64,000 nt of DNA from NCBI GenBank assembly GCA_003255065.1, contig QAOA01008363.1, positions 107,610 to 171,609 on the forward strand. The letters are read 5' to 3'. The notes under the pieces were generated by a model. It ran no database searches. It worked only from the letters and a program-made list of their open reading frames with translations, and was not told the origin of the DNA. This DNA comes from Cercis canadensis. Lineage: Eukaryota; Streptophyta; Magnoliopsida; Fabales; Fabaceae. Both the position numbers and the translations under genes were made by a program. How positions within the stretch are numbered: the stretch's first letter is position 1; every line of letters starts with the position of its first letter. Below are positions 34,991-47,026 of this stretch, piece after piece.

Positions 34991-36962
34991 ATGAGGGTGA
35001 GCCTCATATAGAGTGCAATATATATATAGAAGTTTATGGAAGCACCCTAAAATTTTGCTGATTTGCATATTTGAATTAATAATTTCGGTTTCTAATTGGT
35101 CTTACCAATCAAATCATTAATATTAGATTGATTTTGGTATTTTACGTTCTATTTTTTCAATTATTCAGCAAATACTAAATTCTGAAAGGTCTAAATATAG
35201 AAGTTATTTAATGCCACAAATTTTAATTTCTTTTTCATTTTTTTATTTATAAATCAAACATGCTTCTTATTTTAGATTATTTTTTAAATGTTGTAGAATG
35301 GAAGAAATTCATATAGTATGTCAGCTCCATATTGTGTATTCTACTTTTAATATTATATAGATATAGATATTAGATAGTAGATAAGATTTTTAACTATACC
35401 TTAAGCTATGTTGCATAGATACTGGTACGAGTTTTGTACTCAGTACGGTACAAAACACATAAACGATAATTTTCAAAAAAAAAAAAAGGTACGGGTATGC
35501 CACCTCATATGTGTGATTGTGTCTATATATATATATATATAAAAGAAGAGTTCATTTTTCAACAAGAGTTGAAGCCATATAATTACCTTAAAGGTAATTG
35601 GAAAAACTAGCTTTAATCGACAAATCATGCCATATTTCTTCAATTAATAGGGGCTGAGTTTGTGAAAGAACAAAGCTAATTTGAGATAAGAGAATAAGTG
35701 TAAAACAAAATCAAAATAGACGTTTTAGTCATTTCAAAATGTACCAAATTTTTTGTTTGAAAAAAAAAAAAGTTAATATGAGTTTTTTTTTTAGTATGAA
35801 TTTCAAATTTTCGATATATATTGGAAATGATTACAGCACCAATTTTTAAGTAACAGGGCAACATAACCTCTAAACCTTTCTCCATTTTTTTTTTTTTTAG
35901 TATATTTTATTAAACTGAGTTCAATCATGAAATTTAGTAGTTCTATGTATGAGTTGAGACTTGAGGGACAAGAATTTGTATCATGAATACATCCATATAT
36001 GCCAACAAGGCTCAATAGATGGGATCAAGCTGTGTCAATTAAAAAGTCCTCGATAATTGTGTACGAGCTGGTGATCTTTTGTTAGAAGTCATTGCCCAAC
36101 CTTAGAGTTGCTAAGGATGAAGCATTGTATTTACCTCCGAAAATTTTTCATTACCAAAATACATCCAGATATTTTAATATATGTCTTGATAAATGTCTTC
36201 GATAAATGTCAATGAGTTCTGATAGCACCTAGAAGCAATAACATATCTGAATCTTCATCACCAGAAGAAGAGGCATACCCATTACTAAAATTAGACCATC
36301 ACCATTGAGATCTTCGCTGCAAGTAGATGGTTATATGTTCCCTCAGAAATTTCTTTTCTATCTATCCCATAGTTTGTGATTTATTGAAACAAGCTTATTT
36401 CTATATGATAGAGCATCAAGATGCACCCACAATGACAAATCTAGAAATAACTTAACGAGGAGCAAACTACAAAAGTGAGGCTCTAAAAAATACCAAAGTA
36501 ATTTAGTTAAAATTTTTGAAAAACATGGGGCCAGTGCCGCCCTGCCCGGCTGCGCCCCATAAATCCGTCGCTGCACCTACATTTATATCACATAAATGAT
36601 AATAACACAACACAAGCCAAAGAGCATCACAGACTAAACAAAATGTGCATGTTGCATTTCTTTTCCATATCTCGCACTTGTTTGTTTGTTTGTTTATTTT
36701 TTTTGGTGTTTCTGAAAGTGTACTTGTAATGTAATGCAAACCTATAGCTGAACAGAAGAGAAAAAGAAGTAATGTAGTGTTCCTTCCAATGCAAAGGCCA
36801 ATCCAATAAAACGAGAAAGTTTTCTATGTCTAAAGTATTCAAAGGCTATTCATTTTCACTTTCACAAACATGAATCCTTTTTCCCTGATCCTAGTTTCTA
36901 TATCCGTTTAAGGGAGAAAGGCTGAAGTTACAGCAACAACATTAAAACTACACAAGAAACTC
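34991..36962. other. Intergenic DNA downstream of SPCS3 gene
   Basis: It includes the right copy of a direct repeat (35241-35355, partner 30863-31011), a short TA run near 35523-35540 and a GTTT run near 36681-36695. A small GC-rich patch occurs at 36528-36575. No gene is supported. Confidence 0.45.
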
Positions 36963-39900
36963 TCATCTATATTCCTCTTGCAAACGGTATCCTGGCATCA
37001 CTATTTTGTCTGCAAACATTTTCCCAGTCTTAGGCATGACATGCCAGTGCAATGTCAAGTTAAATTCTTTACTGCGCAAGTTGCTTCCCTGAATATGAAA
37101 AAAGAAAATGGAAAATTAACCCTTGTGTAGGTCTAAAGAAACAGGAATTAATTCATACTATTCATAACAGCTTTGAAGGGTTGTGTTACCTGATCAATGA
37201 AGCGGTATTTATTTGACGTATGAATCCAGAACTTTGCATGCTCTTTGGAAGGAATAATACCATCCCACAGGGATATCTGTAAAATGGCATCTCAAGAGTT
37301 TAAGCAACATATCTGATATACAACATTGTAACAATTGATAAGTGAAAGAAAGCAGACATGCATTATAAAATGTAATAACATCGCTATCCAGGACAAGAGT
37401 TGTATAAACAACCCTTCTTGTAGCCCCATGGCTGCCTCAGGAATTAAAATCAAAGATCTACCAACTCAGTGTTACTATGGCCTAAAGGCTGCCTCTTATT
37501 CTTTTCACTTTGAAAAGGACCTCATAAACTTATAATTTAAAAGGAGATATTTCTAAATAGACATGCATCCAGATTGATCAAATCTTACCTGATTCAAGGA
37601 GTTTTTCGGGGTTTCATACTCAGCAGCTAAAAATACAAAAACCTGCATGCATATAGCAAGGATAGAAAAACATTTGTAATTTTGTAGACAACATAACAAC
37701 ACAGAGAATGACATGAATAGAAAATTATTTTCATGAAACAAAACAAGATATAACATATAATAGCCCTTAAACAGTAGAGCCCAGTCAACTAATTGAATGT
37801 CAAATACTTCAGACGTGCTTGGTTGAGATGAAAATGGGAGAACAAACAAAGGGAGAGCAGTGAAAATTGACAATACATGAAGATATGCATCACATCTCAA
37901 TACATTGTTAACAATCACCTTCCCCCACCATTTTACCCTTTTCCTTCAGGCCAAGTGCGCCCTTACATTTCAGGAAGCAAAAAGGAAAAAAATAAACAAA
38001 TAGTCATTGCTGATGACAATGAGTTACATAAGTTCAAGTCAAAAACCTGTTTTGTGTTCCACGTGAAAAGAGACTGTAAATCTGCTGATATATTCAGTGT
38101 CATGCTGACCTGCATGAATAGGAAGGCTTTTCACTACTGCTTGAACTAGGTAATAAGACGGCATTTGAATATCAGAGGGTAATGCATCATATGAGGTGGT
38201 TGATGACACAATTGCATATGACATAGATCACACGAGCAATGTGACATTCACAGAATATGCAATTAACTTAGCTGATGCCCAGCATTTGGATCTAATTTAC
38301 CAAAAACAAGAAGCTGAAAAATATACATACATATATAATATAATATGGGAAAACATAAGTCCTTTCCACAGCAAACAAAGTAATATTAGTAATGAAAAAT
38401 TTGCTCTGATAGCACACCATATAATTGCCTTCCCAAGGACTAGAACCATCATGATATTCCAATTTTTCCCGGGTTTGTTTGTAAATTACCAACTTTTCTT
38501 TCCTAAGGTGAGGGATCTTGAAAAAGCATCTTTATATGGCCATGCAAACAAGAGAGAAAAACTGAGCTCTACACTAAAATGTGCAACGCATTGTCTAAGG
38601 ACCAAAACATTTTTTTTTTTTTGGTTTAGTTTTGATTATCCAAAAGTATCACTAATAACATGCAAATGTATGTACATGCAGCAATTACGAGAACTCAAGC
38701 AATTACCTAGGAAAATCTATAAATTAGAATGGAACTTGGTGACTTCAATACGAGTTCCTTCATCAAATTTACTTATATTTAAACATGTAGGCAGATTCAT
38801 ACATTAAATCATAAAAGATCAGTTTGAGATTAAAGTTCTGCATTGGTATCAAGACAATGAGACTTNAGCTCTACACTAAAATGTGCAACGCATTGTCTAA
38901 GGACCAAAACATTTTTTTTTTTTTGGTTTAGTTTTGATTATCCAAAAGTATCACTAATAACATGTAAATGCATGTACATGCAGCAATTACGAGAACTCAA
39001 GCAATTACCTTGGAAAATCTATAAATTAGAATGGAACTTGGTGACTTCAATACGAGTTCCTTCATCAAATTTACTTATATTTAAACATGTAGGCAGATTC
39101 ATACATTAAATCATAAAAGATCAGTTTGAGATTAAAGTTCTGCATTGGTATCAAGACAATGAGACTTCAAAGCAACTGCCAAATATTTTAAACTTATTCA
39201 TAATATAGTTAATCAAGAATTAGAAGTTTCATCATAAAGCATCATAGTCACAAATGTTAGTCATTTCACTCTACCACCAACTTGCATAAGAGAATTTTTG
39301 GATTTTGTTTTCGTACGCATGTTTTAGCCAACCGCAACATTTTAGCTATTTCAGGTTAGATCAAAATCTATTAATATATAGCAAAGAAAATTCATCCAGT
39401 AACAATTATTGGCAAACATCCTATTAATAGTCTGGGCCTAAGCTCATATATGACTATGAAATCCTTTAAACAAATAAATGATTCTTGTTCAACAGAATCT
39501 AAACAGAAAATGATTTATTCAATACTTTTCATCAAGAGAAGAAATGAAAGGGAATTCAAATATCCAATCCCCAAGTAACCAATAAAAACCAGCAATTACC
39601 TCGTCGTTCCCATTTGGCTGCTTCTGAAACCAGTTGATGTTCAACACCTGCAAATGCATATACAAACATACATCAATCATATACCATTTTCTGTTTTCCA
39701 ATTTAAAATTTTCCATGATTGTTAACTCCAAAGTACAGAAAATGGGTAGAATGTTTTCCAGAGGGTGATTTCCAGAAAATCAACCGACCCTTCAGTGAAT
39801 TACAATTTACAGATCTATACAAAGACAGAAATTACTGAAAAAGCAGAGAGAGAGAGAGAAATACCTGGACTTGAGCAGAAGGAGAAGGGGAGTTGAAGTT

Positions 39901-39990
39901 GTCAGATAGAGAGGCGATGCCGCACAAAAAGGCAAGAATGGTGATCGCAAAGGTAAGCAAAGCATTGGCTCTATAACCAAAAGAATGCAT
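36963..39990 (-). CDS. SPCS3: Signal peptidase complex subunit 3 (SPC22/SPCS3), 167 aa
   Basis: This is a non-catalytic subunit of the ER signal peptidase, which removes signal peptides from secretory proteins. Exons on the minus strand: 39865-39990, 39600-39647, 38047-38109, 37589-37642, 37190-37276 and 36963-37088, all phase 0 with GT-AG introns. They sum to 167 codons plus TGA, exactly the usual plant length. The protein starts [15 protein letters not shown] with one signal-anchor segment at about residues 10-30 ([18 protein letters not shown]) and a lumenal domain with [41 protein letters not shown] and [15 protein letters not shown]. The start at 39990 is preferred over an upstream in-frame ATG because it matches the family N-terminus. 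Intron 2 contains a 301-bp repeated block around an N, described separately. Widely conserved and single-copy in style. Confidence 0.97.
38565..39167. other. Assembly join: 301-bp block present twice around N 38866
   Basis: 38565-38865 and 38867-39167 are almost identical (for example CTAGGAAAATC versus CTTGGAAAATC) and are separated by a single N. This is best read as two overlapping contig ends that were not merged, inside intron 2 of the SPCS3 gene. It does not touch an exon. Confidence 0.85.
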
Positions 39991-41423
39991 TTTTGGGTTC
40001 TTCTTCTCCTCTGCCTCTGGTCGACTCAACTGGGAGGTAGAACCGAAGGAGATACACAAGTTGGGGTTTTTCCGTTTTAGTCTTTTTTCACTGCTCCTGC
40101 TCCTGCTCTGTAATTGGATGGGACACGTAAGACATCAGATCCAAGCCCTCCATTTTAATTCAACTCCTATCTATCTATGGTTTTCCTTTTGCCACATCAG
40201 CAACTTAGAGAAAGAAAGAATCTCACCGTTTCTTGCTATCAAGGTACTAAAAAATTTAAGGGGTAATGGAGAAAAAAGTTTCTTTTTCATTTGGTGGGTC
40301 TGTCCTGTAGAACACATGAATAAAAAAGTGACCTTTTTATTTTTTATTTTTTTCCTTTTTGTCTGCATTCCATGGTGAGCTCATTCGAGCACCGTGTAGA
40401 GAATGCACAGTTCTATTCTGTGAGAAGAAGACCATCACAAATACAAATGTCTTCGATTGCTTCCAGAAGCACAGTTCTATTCTAAAAACTATGCAAGTTT
40501 CGATCTTTTTAAGACATAAATCAGCATGAAGACGAGTGATGAAATTGTTGCAGGTGTCCTCGATTCTAAAGCTAATAAAATCATCAATTTTCTTCCAAAG
40601 TTAGCACGAAAGAGGATGTGGAAGAGGCAGCAGCACCAGCCATCTGCATAGCGATTCTGGGTGCAAATGAAAAGCAGTTCCTTTTTCACATTTAAAAATG
40701 CCCACTTGAATTGTTGAATTACAATCGACTCCTTATATCTCATCAAGCTTAGAGGAGCACTTCAGCTCTTCCATTGATGGAGGTGGGTGGCTATTGGCAT
40801 GGTGCAGAACGAAGAAGAAGAAGAAGAAGAATGGAGTCTAATTTGGAGCAGAACTGAGAATGGGATTAAAATGGGCCAAGATTTTATTTACTGCTAACTT
40901 GCAAATCATGTAAGCCCAACCCAACATGCTTTTTAAGATGACAATAAAAGGTTTAGTAATATTGTTTAAATTCAAGTTAATTTATGTATTATTGAGACAT
41001 TAATTAGAGTTAAAAATCTCATATGGTAAAAACATACACATATGACTAATTGTTTAATATCACAGGTGATATTCTTACTATAAGTAAAATTAACAATTAA
41101 AACGATCTCTATTATTTATTTTTCTTAACAGATATTAGGATTAATAAAATATATAATACCTAGATTATTTTAGTAGTTAGTTATGTCTATAATATCGATA
41201 TCACTTTATGATATTGGCCTACACATTTATGTACAAGTCCTAAATATAATGAATGTAACAAAAAAAATAAAAAGTAATGAATGTTATTGAGACACTAACA
41301 CAACTTATATATTGTGATTTGTATATTCCTTAAATATAATTTCACTTCATGTTATTTTTTGAGGTTCAAAAATAAGATTAAGGAATTAGGGGTTCAATAA
41401 TTAATCCCTAATTTTGGTATCAA
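39991..41423. other. SPCS3 upstream region and intergenic DNA
   Basis: The 5' leader and promoter of the minus-strand SPCS3 gene occupy the first part. A short GAA run lies near 40811-40830. The rest is intergenic with no supported gene. Confidence 0.45.
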
Positions 41424-41480
41424 CATGAAAGCCTCAAAATTTTTTAGTGATNCATGAAAGCCTCAAATTTTTTTAGTGAT
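41424..41480. other. Assembly join: 28-bp block present twice around N 41452
   Basis: The phrase CATGAAAGCCTCAAA...TTTTTAGTGAT occurs directly on both sides of the N. It is intergenic and probably an unmerged overlap. Confidence 0.75.
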
Positions 41481-41812
41481 TTAGTGTATGTCAAAACACT
41501 TAAACATTTGACAAAATTTGAATTAACTGAGGTCAAATCATTTTATTATCTAAGGTCAATTATTTTTTAGTAAATTGTTTAGGGTGTTACTTTGGTGCTA
41601 CTTGTTGCTGAAATATAACAACTGATACTACAGTACAAAGCCAACAAACACATGACACATGGCAAAGTTATTCAAGTCAATCACTCTTTAAAATTGGTGT
41701 TGAGTAATTGAATTTTTATCTCATCAAGTGTTGACAAATACAATTTGGCACATCCTTGAATTTTGAATAGTTTTAATATATTGACTCAACCAAAAAAATT
41801 TGAAAATAATAA

Positions 41813-42009
41813 GGTCTGTTTGATTTCAATTTTTAAAAAATGTGTTTTGTTTTTGAAAAAAATAAAACAAAAAAACTTATTTGACAGGGTTCTTTTTGTT
41901 TACATGTTTTAAAAATTTATTCTCAAAATATTGTTCCAAAAACAAGAGAAAACTATTTTTAAAAACAATTTTTAAGAATAAAAAAATAAAAACATAATCA
42001 AACACACCC
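41813..42009. mobile_element. Short MITE with GGTCTGTTTGAT ends
   Basis: The left end GGTCTGTTTGAT and right end ATCAAACACACCC are imperfect inverted repeats. The interior is A/T-rich with complementary TTTTTAAAAA and TTTTGTTTTTG/AAAAACA stretches. This layout is common in hAT-type MITEs. Target duplication is unclear. Confidence 0.5.
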
Positions 42010-43998
42010 ATAATATTTGCCCGAAATGGATTTCTTTTGTTTACATGTTTTGAAATACCAAACACTCATTGTATTTCCTCTCAAATCTTTGCTTCGCATT
42101 CATCATACCATACAAGCCTTATTTCCATTCTAAGCTCTCTACTGCGGAGTTACAGCTCCTCTTGCTTGGTGATGTCTTTGGGTCTCTCTGCCTGTTCTAG
42201 TCTCTCTTTAGTTTCTCCCCCTTTTTGGGCTTTGCCCTTGCAATTGAAAAAAAAAAAGTGCAATAATTTGATATGAAGTAGAATGGGTTTCAAACTAGGT
42301 TAAATGACCTGTTTTTCTGCATCTTCGACTCGTTGGAAGTTGATGATGATAAACTTTATGAAAATTATGCTAGAGCCTCATCTCAATTATGTTCATATAG
42401 TAACTATCTTCTGTATTTATACTATCACCCAAAATAAATAAATAAAATTAGAAAAAGCAACATGGTAGCTTTTTTTTTTTGAGGTGAAAAGTTCAAACTT
42501 TAATGTCATATTTTAACCAAGAAAAATGAAAGAACTACATTATCTTATACAAGTTAAGAAAATCTAAATAAATTTGGATGTGTTTATAGGTATAAATAGT
42601 AAGAGTTTCTAATATATGATAAACAATTTATGTTTGGTATCATAAAACTCAATTTTATTTGTATAAAATCTTTATTTGATTTTTAACCCTCAAAATATAT
42701 TCAACTTTAAACATAAATAATCATTGAATTTGTAATAAAAAAAATTCAAGTTAATTATGTAAAGTCATCGATAGGATACATTTTCTAATTTCTCTAAGTT
42801 TATTCCACCAACATGAAAAATAGTTCAATTTGCAGAATAAAATATTCGATTCAATTTCATATAGTTATTGTCAAATCGAAAAAAATCTCAATTCAATTTA
42901 ATTAAATTCTTTTATTGAGCTTGATTAATGTTAAATTGAAAGAAGAAAGTCGAATTTCATCTTATTCCAGTTTAATTGAACTTAATTGGACAACCCTTAT
43001 TTTTTTTGCCCTTGACAATCCCCTAATTCAATTCAATTCAATTAAATAGTATTAAATTGAAAAACCCTAATTTAATTTTCATCCATTTTTTTAATTTAAC
43101 TTGATTTGTGTGAAATTAAGAGAGCAAAATTTTAATTTCTTACAATAATTCAATTAAATATTTTGTGCCTTTCCTTAGGCAAATTTTCAATAATTTTAGA
43201 TGCGTGAAAGTTAGTGAGATGAGACTAATCCTTCAATAATTTAGATAAAAAGTAAGGAAGTATTGAAAAAAATTTAACCCTCTTTTTTCAAAAAGAAAAG
43301 AAAAGAAATCACTCTCCCTTAAGTTAAGGTACACCATATCACTAGCACAAAAAAGGAATTTATGGAACCAAATAGAAGAAAATATTAATTTCATTTGCAT
43401 AAAGGGAAAGGGGGGTGGCTTTACATGATTGTTTCTCAACACCAATTAGAGTTTTTATGCCTATTTTTTTATAATTAAAGAAGGATTTTTACTATTATGG
43501 ATTGGCTTAAGAGTGAGATCTATGGTGGGTTTGCTAGGAGATTACTTACTGGAAAAATAATATACATGTAATATTTTAATAGGAAACAAAACTACAAGCA
43601 CCTATAAAACTTTACTTAAATTTTGTCCTTTTTAAAATACTTGAATTGGGACTTGGATTCAGTGTTAGGGAATAGCATAACAATGTCATATTACTCTAAT
43701 TATAGCCATTCATTTTCATTAAAACCATATGAATGGCATAGAAACTGCCTCATTATCTCTTTTTAAACTCCTTTAATTGTATTTTTTTTATATACCTATT
43801 TTTCTCCTTGTTTCCTTCTTCGATGACTATTGTAGCTTCTTCAATTCCTTCTTCTGCTTGGCCAGAAGCAAGTCAAATTTTAAAATCCCATTTTGAAAAG
43901 CATCTCTTATAGCTATAGCTAGAATGAGGAAACCATCCATTTCTAAAATAAATTATAAAAATAATGTTGAATAAGAGATTGAAATAGGTGTAATTCTA
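42010..43998. other. Intergenic, no supported gene
   Basis: AT-rich DNA. A pyrimidine-rich patch at about 42090-42240 has a short open frame without recognisable motif. AATTCAATT-type motifs recur around 42850-43060. No exon structure is seen. Confidence 0.4.
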
Positions 43999-44366
43999 AG
44001 GCTCTATTTGGGAGTTTGAAGTGACGGGGAAGGAAAGAAGAGAAGAGGAAAGAGAGGAAAAGGAAGGGAAGGGAATGAGAAGGTTTTCCTCTCCTTTGTT
44101 TGGATGATTAAAATGAGCAAAATGAGGAAAAAAAAAAAAGGAAAGAAATAAAAATTTATAATTTTACAAATTTATCCTTTATTTATAAAGTAAATATATT
44201 TAATATAAGATTTAATAATGTTATCTAAATAATATTTGAAAAAGAATTTGAAAAAATAAATAGAGGTATAATAGTAAACTACTCTTTTTTCTCTCCAAAC
44301 TCTTCAAATTGGAGAAACANTCCTTTCCTCTCATTTCTCTCCAATTTTAACTCACAAACAAATCCT
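43999..44366 (-). mobile_element. MITE (TTTGTTTGG-end family), copy 2, inverted
   Basis: The reverse complement matches 12862-13252, including the AT-rich core and the GGAGAGGAAAAC-type arm. Both ends are visible here: AGGCTCTATTTGGGAG on the left and CTCACAAACAAATCCT on the right, which are inverted repeats. An N at 44320 lies inside the purine/pyrimidine arm, where copy 1 has extra sequence, so some bases are probably missing. Confidence 0.72.
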
Positions 44367-45457
44367 AAGAGTGTTGGAGAGAAAGACCTTGCCAATAGCC
44401 ACCCTTTTAAGGCGAGAAAGTTTGAGGAGGGTTGTACCTAGGTGAAGTCAAACTCACATTAACCATTACAGGAATTAAAACACAAAACATTAAACCTGAA
44501 GAACTTACTATTTTCTTCTCAATTAAAGCTCCACAACTTACAAATATAATTTATAAAAACCTTTCCTCCTGTTAGAAACTCTAACCCTCTTCTCGTTCTA
44601 TTCATTTCTTTCTTAAATGAAATGTGGGGCTGTCTTTTTTAATTACGACAAGTCCATGGCAAAGTGTATAATTTCATAACAAATTCCTGCCTATTTTCAA
44701 ATTAGTAATCAAACTACTTCATCTGGTTGCCATTAAAAAGCTTCATCTCCTTCAGCCAATATTCACATGACATGTGTCTCTGTCAATTGTTGTTTTACAA
44801 TCGTTCTCAATTGTTTAATTTCAATTAAATTTAAGTTTTGACAATTGTTTGAGTGTTTAGTATATATATTGAGTGAGTTAATTTTTCAAAAACTTTGAAC
44901 TTATAAAAAAAACAAGAGTTTATTCTGTACAAAAGTTGCCAAACTAGTGGGAATAGGTTAAGGGGTAACTAAGAATGCACCTTAATAATATAAATAATTT
45001 TTTTTAATAAAACTAATAAAATTTATCTCGATTAATACCTCAAGTGGTCGTGTACCCAATTTTTAATATTAAAAAAGTGTTCAGAACCATAATCAAATAT
45101 TGGTGTACCTGCTTTATAATTATAATGTTATTATGATAATATTATTCACGACTTAAATGTTTTTTATGTAAATTTTTTTTAAAAGTACATATTATAATAT
45201 AAATATTTTATCTCTTGACAAGAAAAAATTCAAAATAGATATTTTCTTGTTCAATTTATTATCAAATCGAGTTCAAATCAAGCGTAAGTTACCATGGAGA
45301 TCTTATAGAGAAAAAATAAAGAGAACCAACAAAAGAAAAAGGAAAAGAAAGAAAGAGACAAGAGAAAGATAAGAGAGGGAAGGAAAGGATAAGAGCCGCA
45401 ATTTGCAGTTGAAATTGCAGATCTGAGACCAAAGCTGTTGTGCGTCCGTCCGTCCCT
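44367..45457. other. Intergenic, upstream of acidic-protein gene
   Basis: AT-rich with no supported gene. The AG-rich run at 45300-45400 gives only low-complexity open frames. Confidence 0.4.
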
Positions 45458-45824
45458 ACTCACATTATTAAAAACTCCTGTCCTGTGTGCACCCACCGCT
45501 TCTTACAATCATTAAAAGTCCAACGTTACTATTTTCGAAATTCTTTGGAGCCAAACGGCTTTTATAACTTGTCACTGCCACTCCCATATCTCCCTCCTCT
45601 CTTCTCATTGAGACGCTTCCAATAGAGGTCTCTCTCTCTCNACTCACATTATTAAAAACTCCTGTCCTGTGTGCACCCACCACTTCTTACAATCATTAAA
45701 AGTCCAACGTTACTATTTTCGAAATTCTTTGGAGCCAAACGGCTTTTATAACTTGTCACTGCCACTCGCATATCTCCCTCCTCTCTTCTCATTGAGACGC
45801 TTCCAATAGAGGTCTCTCTCTCTC
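45458..45824 (+). other. Assembly join: 183-bp leader/promoter block present twice around N 45641
   Basis: 45458-45640 and 45642-45824 are nearly identical (for example CACCGCTTCTT versus CACCACTTCTT, CTCCCATATC versus CTCGCATATC). The second copy runs straight into the gene starting at 45834. The true locus probably has one copy of this leader. Confidence 0.85.
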
Positions 45825-45833
45825 ACTCTCTAC

Positions 45834-47026
45834 ATGGGTTGCTTTCTTCAGTGTTTTGGTTTATCCAAGAAAAGAAAGCGTCGAAAGACTCTATACAAAG
45901 TTCTAGCTGAGGCAGACCAAGTAAACCCATCTTCAATTTTTCATCAGATGATGGCTTTTGATGCTTCTTTCGTTCTTAATTGGCACAAAGATGCCATCTT
46001 TTGTTTGTGTTTTGGTTAAGTGATCAGTTAAAAGAATTGACTTTTCTTTGATCTTGCAGAAACATGGGAATTATGAAGCTCTGGACTCCTCTCTCACTGT
46101 AAATCTTGCCATCATAGAGAAACCCATTGTCCCATTTTCTGATTTCAGGTCAGAAATTATCTTGATTCCCTCTTCCTCTTTCTTAATCTATTGTCTGTAA
46201 ATTTTTTGATAGTTCTTTTTTTTTTTTTTTGAATTTTGTATTTGTTAGAGATGAATGTAAGGAGCAGACAAGTGTGAAAAGCAGGAAGAAGAAAGTTAGC
46301 TTTAATTTGAATGTACAGATATATGAACCAAACCCCACTGCTTATCAGATTTTGGACAGTGATCAGGAGGAGGAAGAAAATGAAAAGAATAATGGAGATG
46401 AATCTGCAACTTCTACAATGCAATACCCATCTTATCACAGATATTATAACTGTAAAGATGGCTATGAGGAGGAGGATGAGGAGTCCGATATCGTGTATGA
46501 TGATGATGATTATGAGTTTGATGACGATGATGATTATGAGTTTGATGACGATGATGATTCGGATGATGGTGGTGTAGAGAATGATGAGATTGGAGTTGAT
46601 GATCAAAACACAAGACAGAAAGAGATCTGTGAGAAATTCTGTTCTTCAATGGCAGAAGACAGGAATCGGATTCCACTTACTTCAAATGATAATGGGCTGA
46701 AACCAACAGGGTCAAGTTTAAGTGGCCAAGACAGAAGCCAATACATGCGTTCTGTGCTTCACCCTGTGGAAAACCTCACTCAGTGGAAAGCAATCAAAGC
46801 AAAAGTAGCAGCAACAAGTAAGCACAGAAGGAAAGAAAATGTTCCATTAGAGCAAAAGACAAGCATGCCCTTGTTGTCTGAACCAAATTTAAATCTCTCA
46901 CCTTTCAGCTTAGAATCAGTTCAGTCCAAGCCTCTATTGCCAGAGATTGCAGTTGATGCTAGTCTTTCAAACTGGTTGATTTCACCAAATTCTAATGGGT
47001 CTGCCACTGCAATTCATTGTCAATGA
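45834..47026 (+). CDS. Plant-specific acidic protein of unknown function (317 aa)
   Basis: Exons: 45834-45920, 46060-46148 and 46249-47026 (stop TGA 47024-47026), with GT-AG introns, giving 317 codons plus stop. The N-terminus is MGCFLQCFGLSKKRKRRK, with Gly2 and Cys3 next to a basic patch, which resembles an N-myristoylation/palmitoylation signal for membrane binding (inference). A KKVSFNLNVQIYEP motif at about residues 72-85 is shared by plant homologues. A highly acidic stretch follows, with two copies of DDDDYEFD encoded by a 24-nt repeat. The C-terminal part has LSNWLISPNS, also typical of the family. No catalytic domain is seen. From memory, Arabidopsis has uncharacterised relatives, among them At2g33400. 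A long antisense open frame over the GAT repeat is not real. Confidence 0.85.
46499..46561 (+). repeat. GAT-rich 24-nt coding repeat
   Basis: Two copies of a 24-nt unit encode DDDDYEFD, followed by a partial copy. It lies in exon 3 of the acidic-protein gene and is prone to length change by slippage. Confidence 0.85.

Noticed and set aside
34247-34991. Several Phe/Leu-rich minus-strand open frames
   Set aside because: They derive from a degenerate tandem array; no motif, start context or homologous protein is recognised.
38565-39167. A genuine 301-bp tandem duplication in the SPCS3 intron
   Set aside because: The boundary is exactly a single N and the same pattern recurs at five other Ns, so an assembly overlap is the simpler explanation.
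46157-46676. Antisense open frames over the acidic-protein gene
   Set aside because: They are read-through of the GAT repeat (Ile- or His-rich) opposite a well-supported exon.
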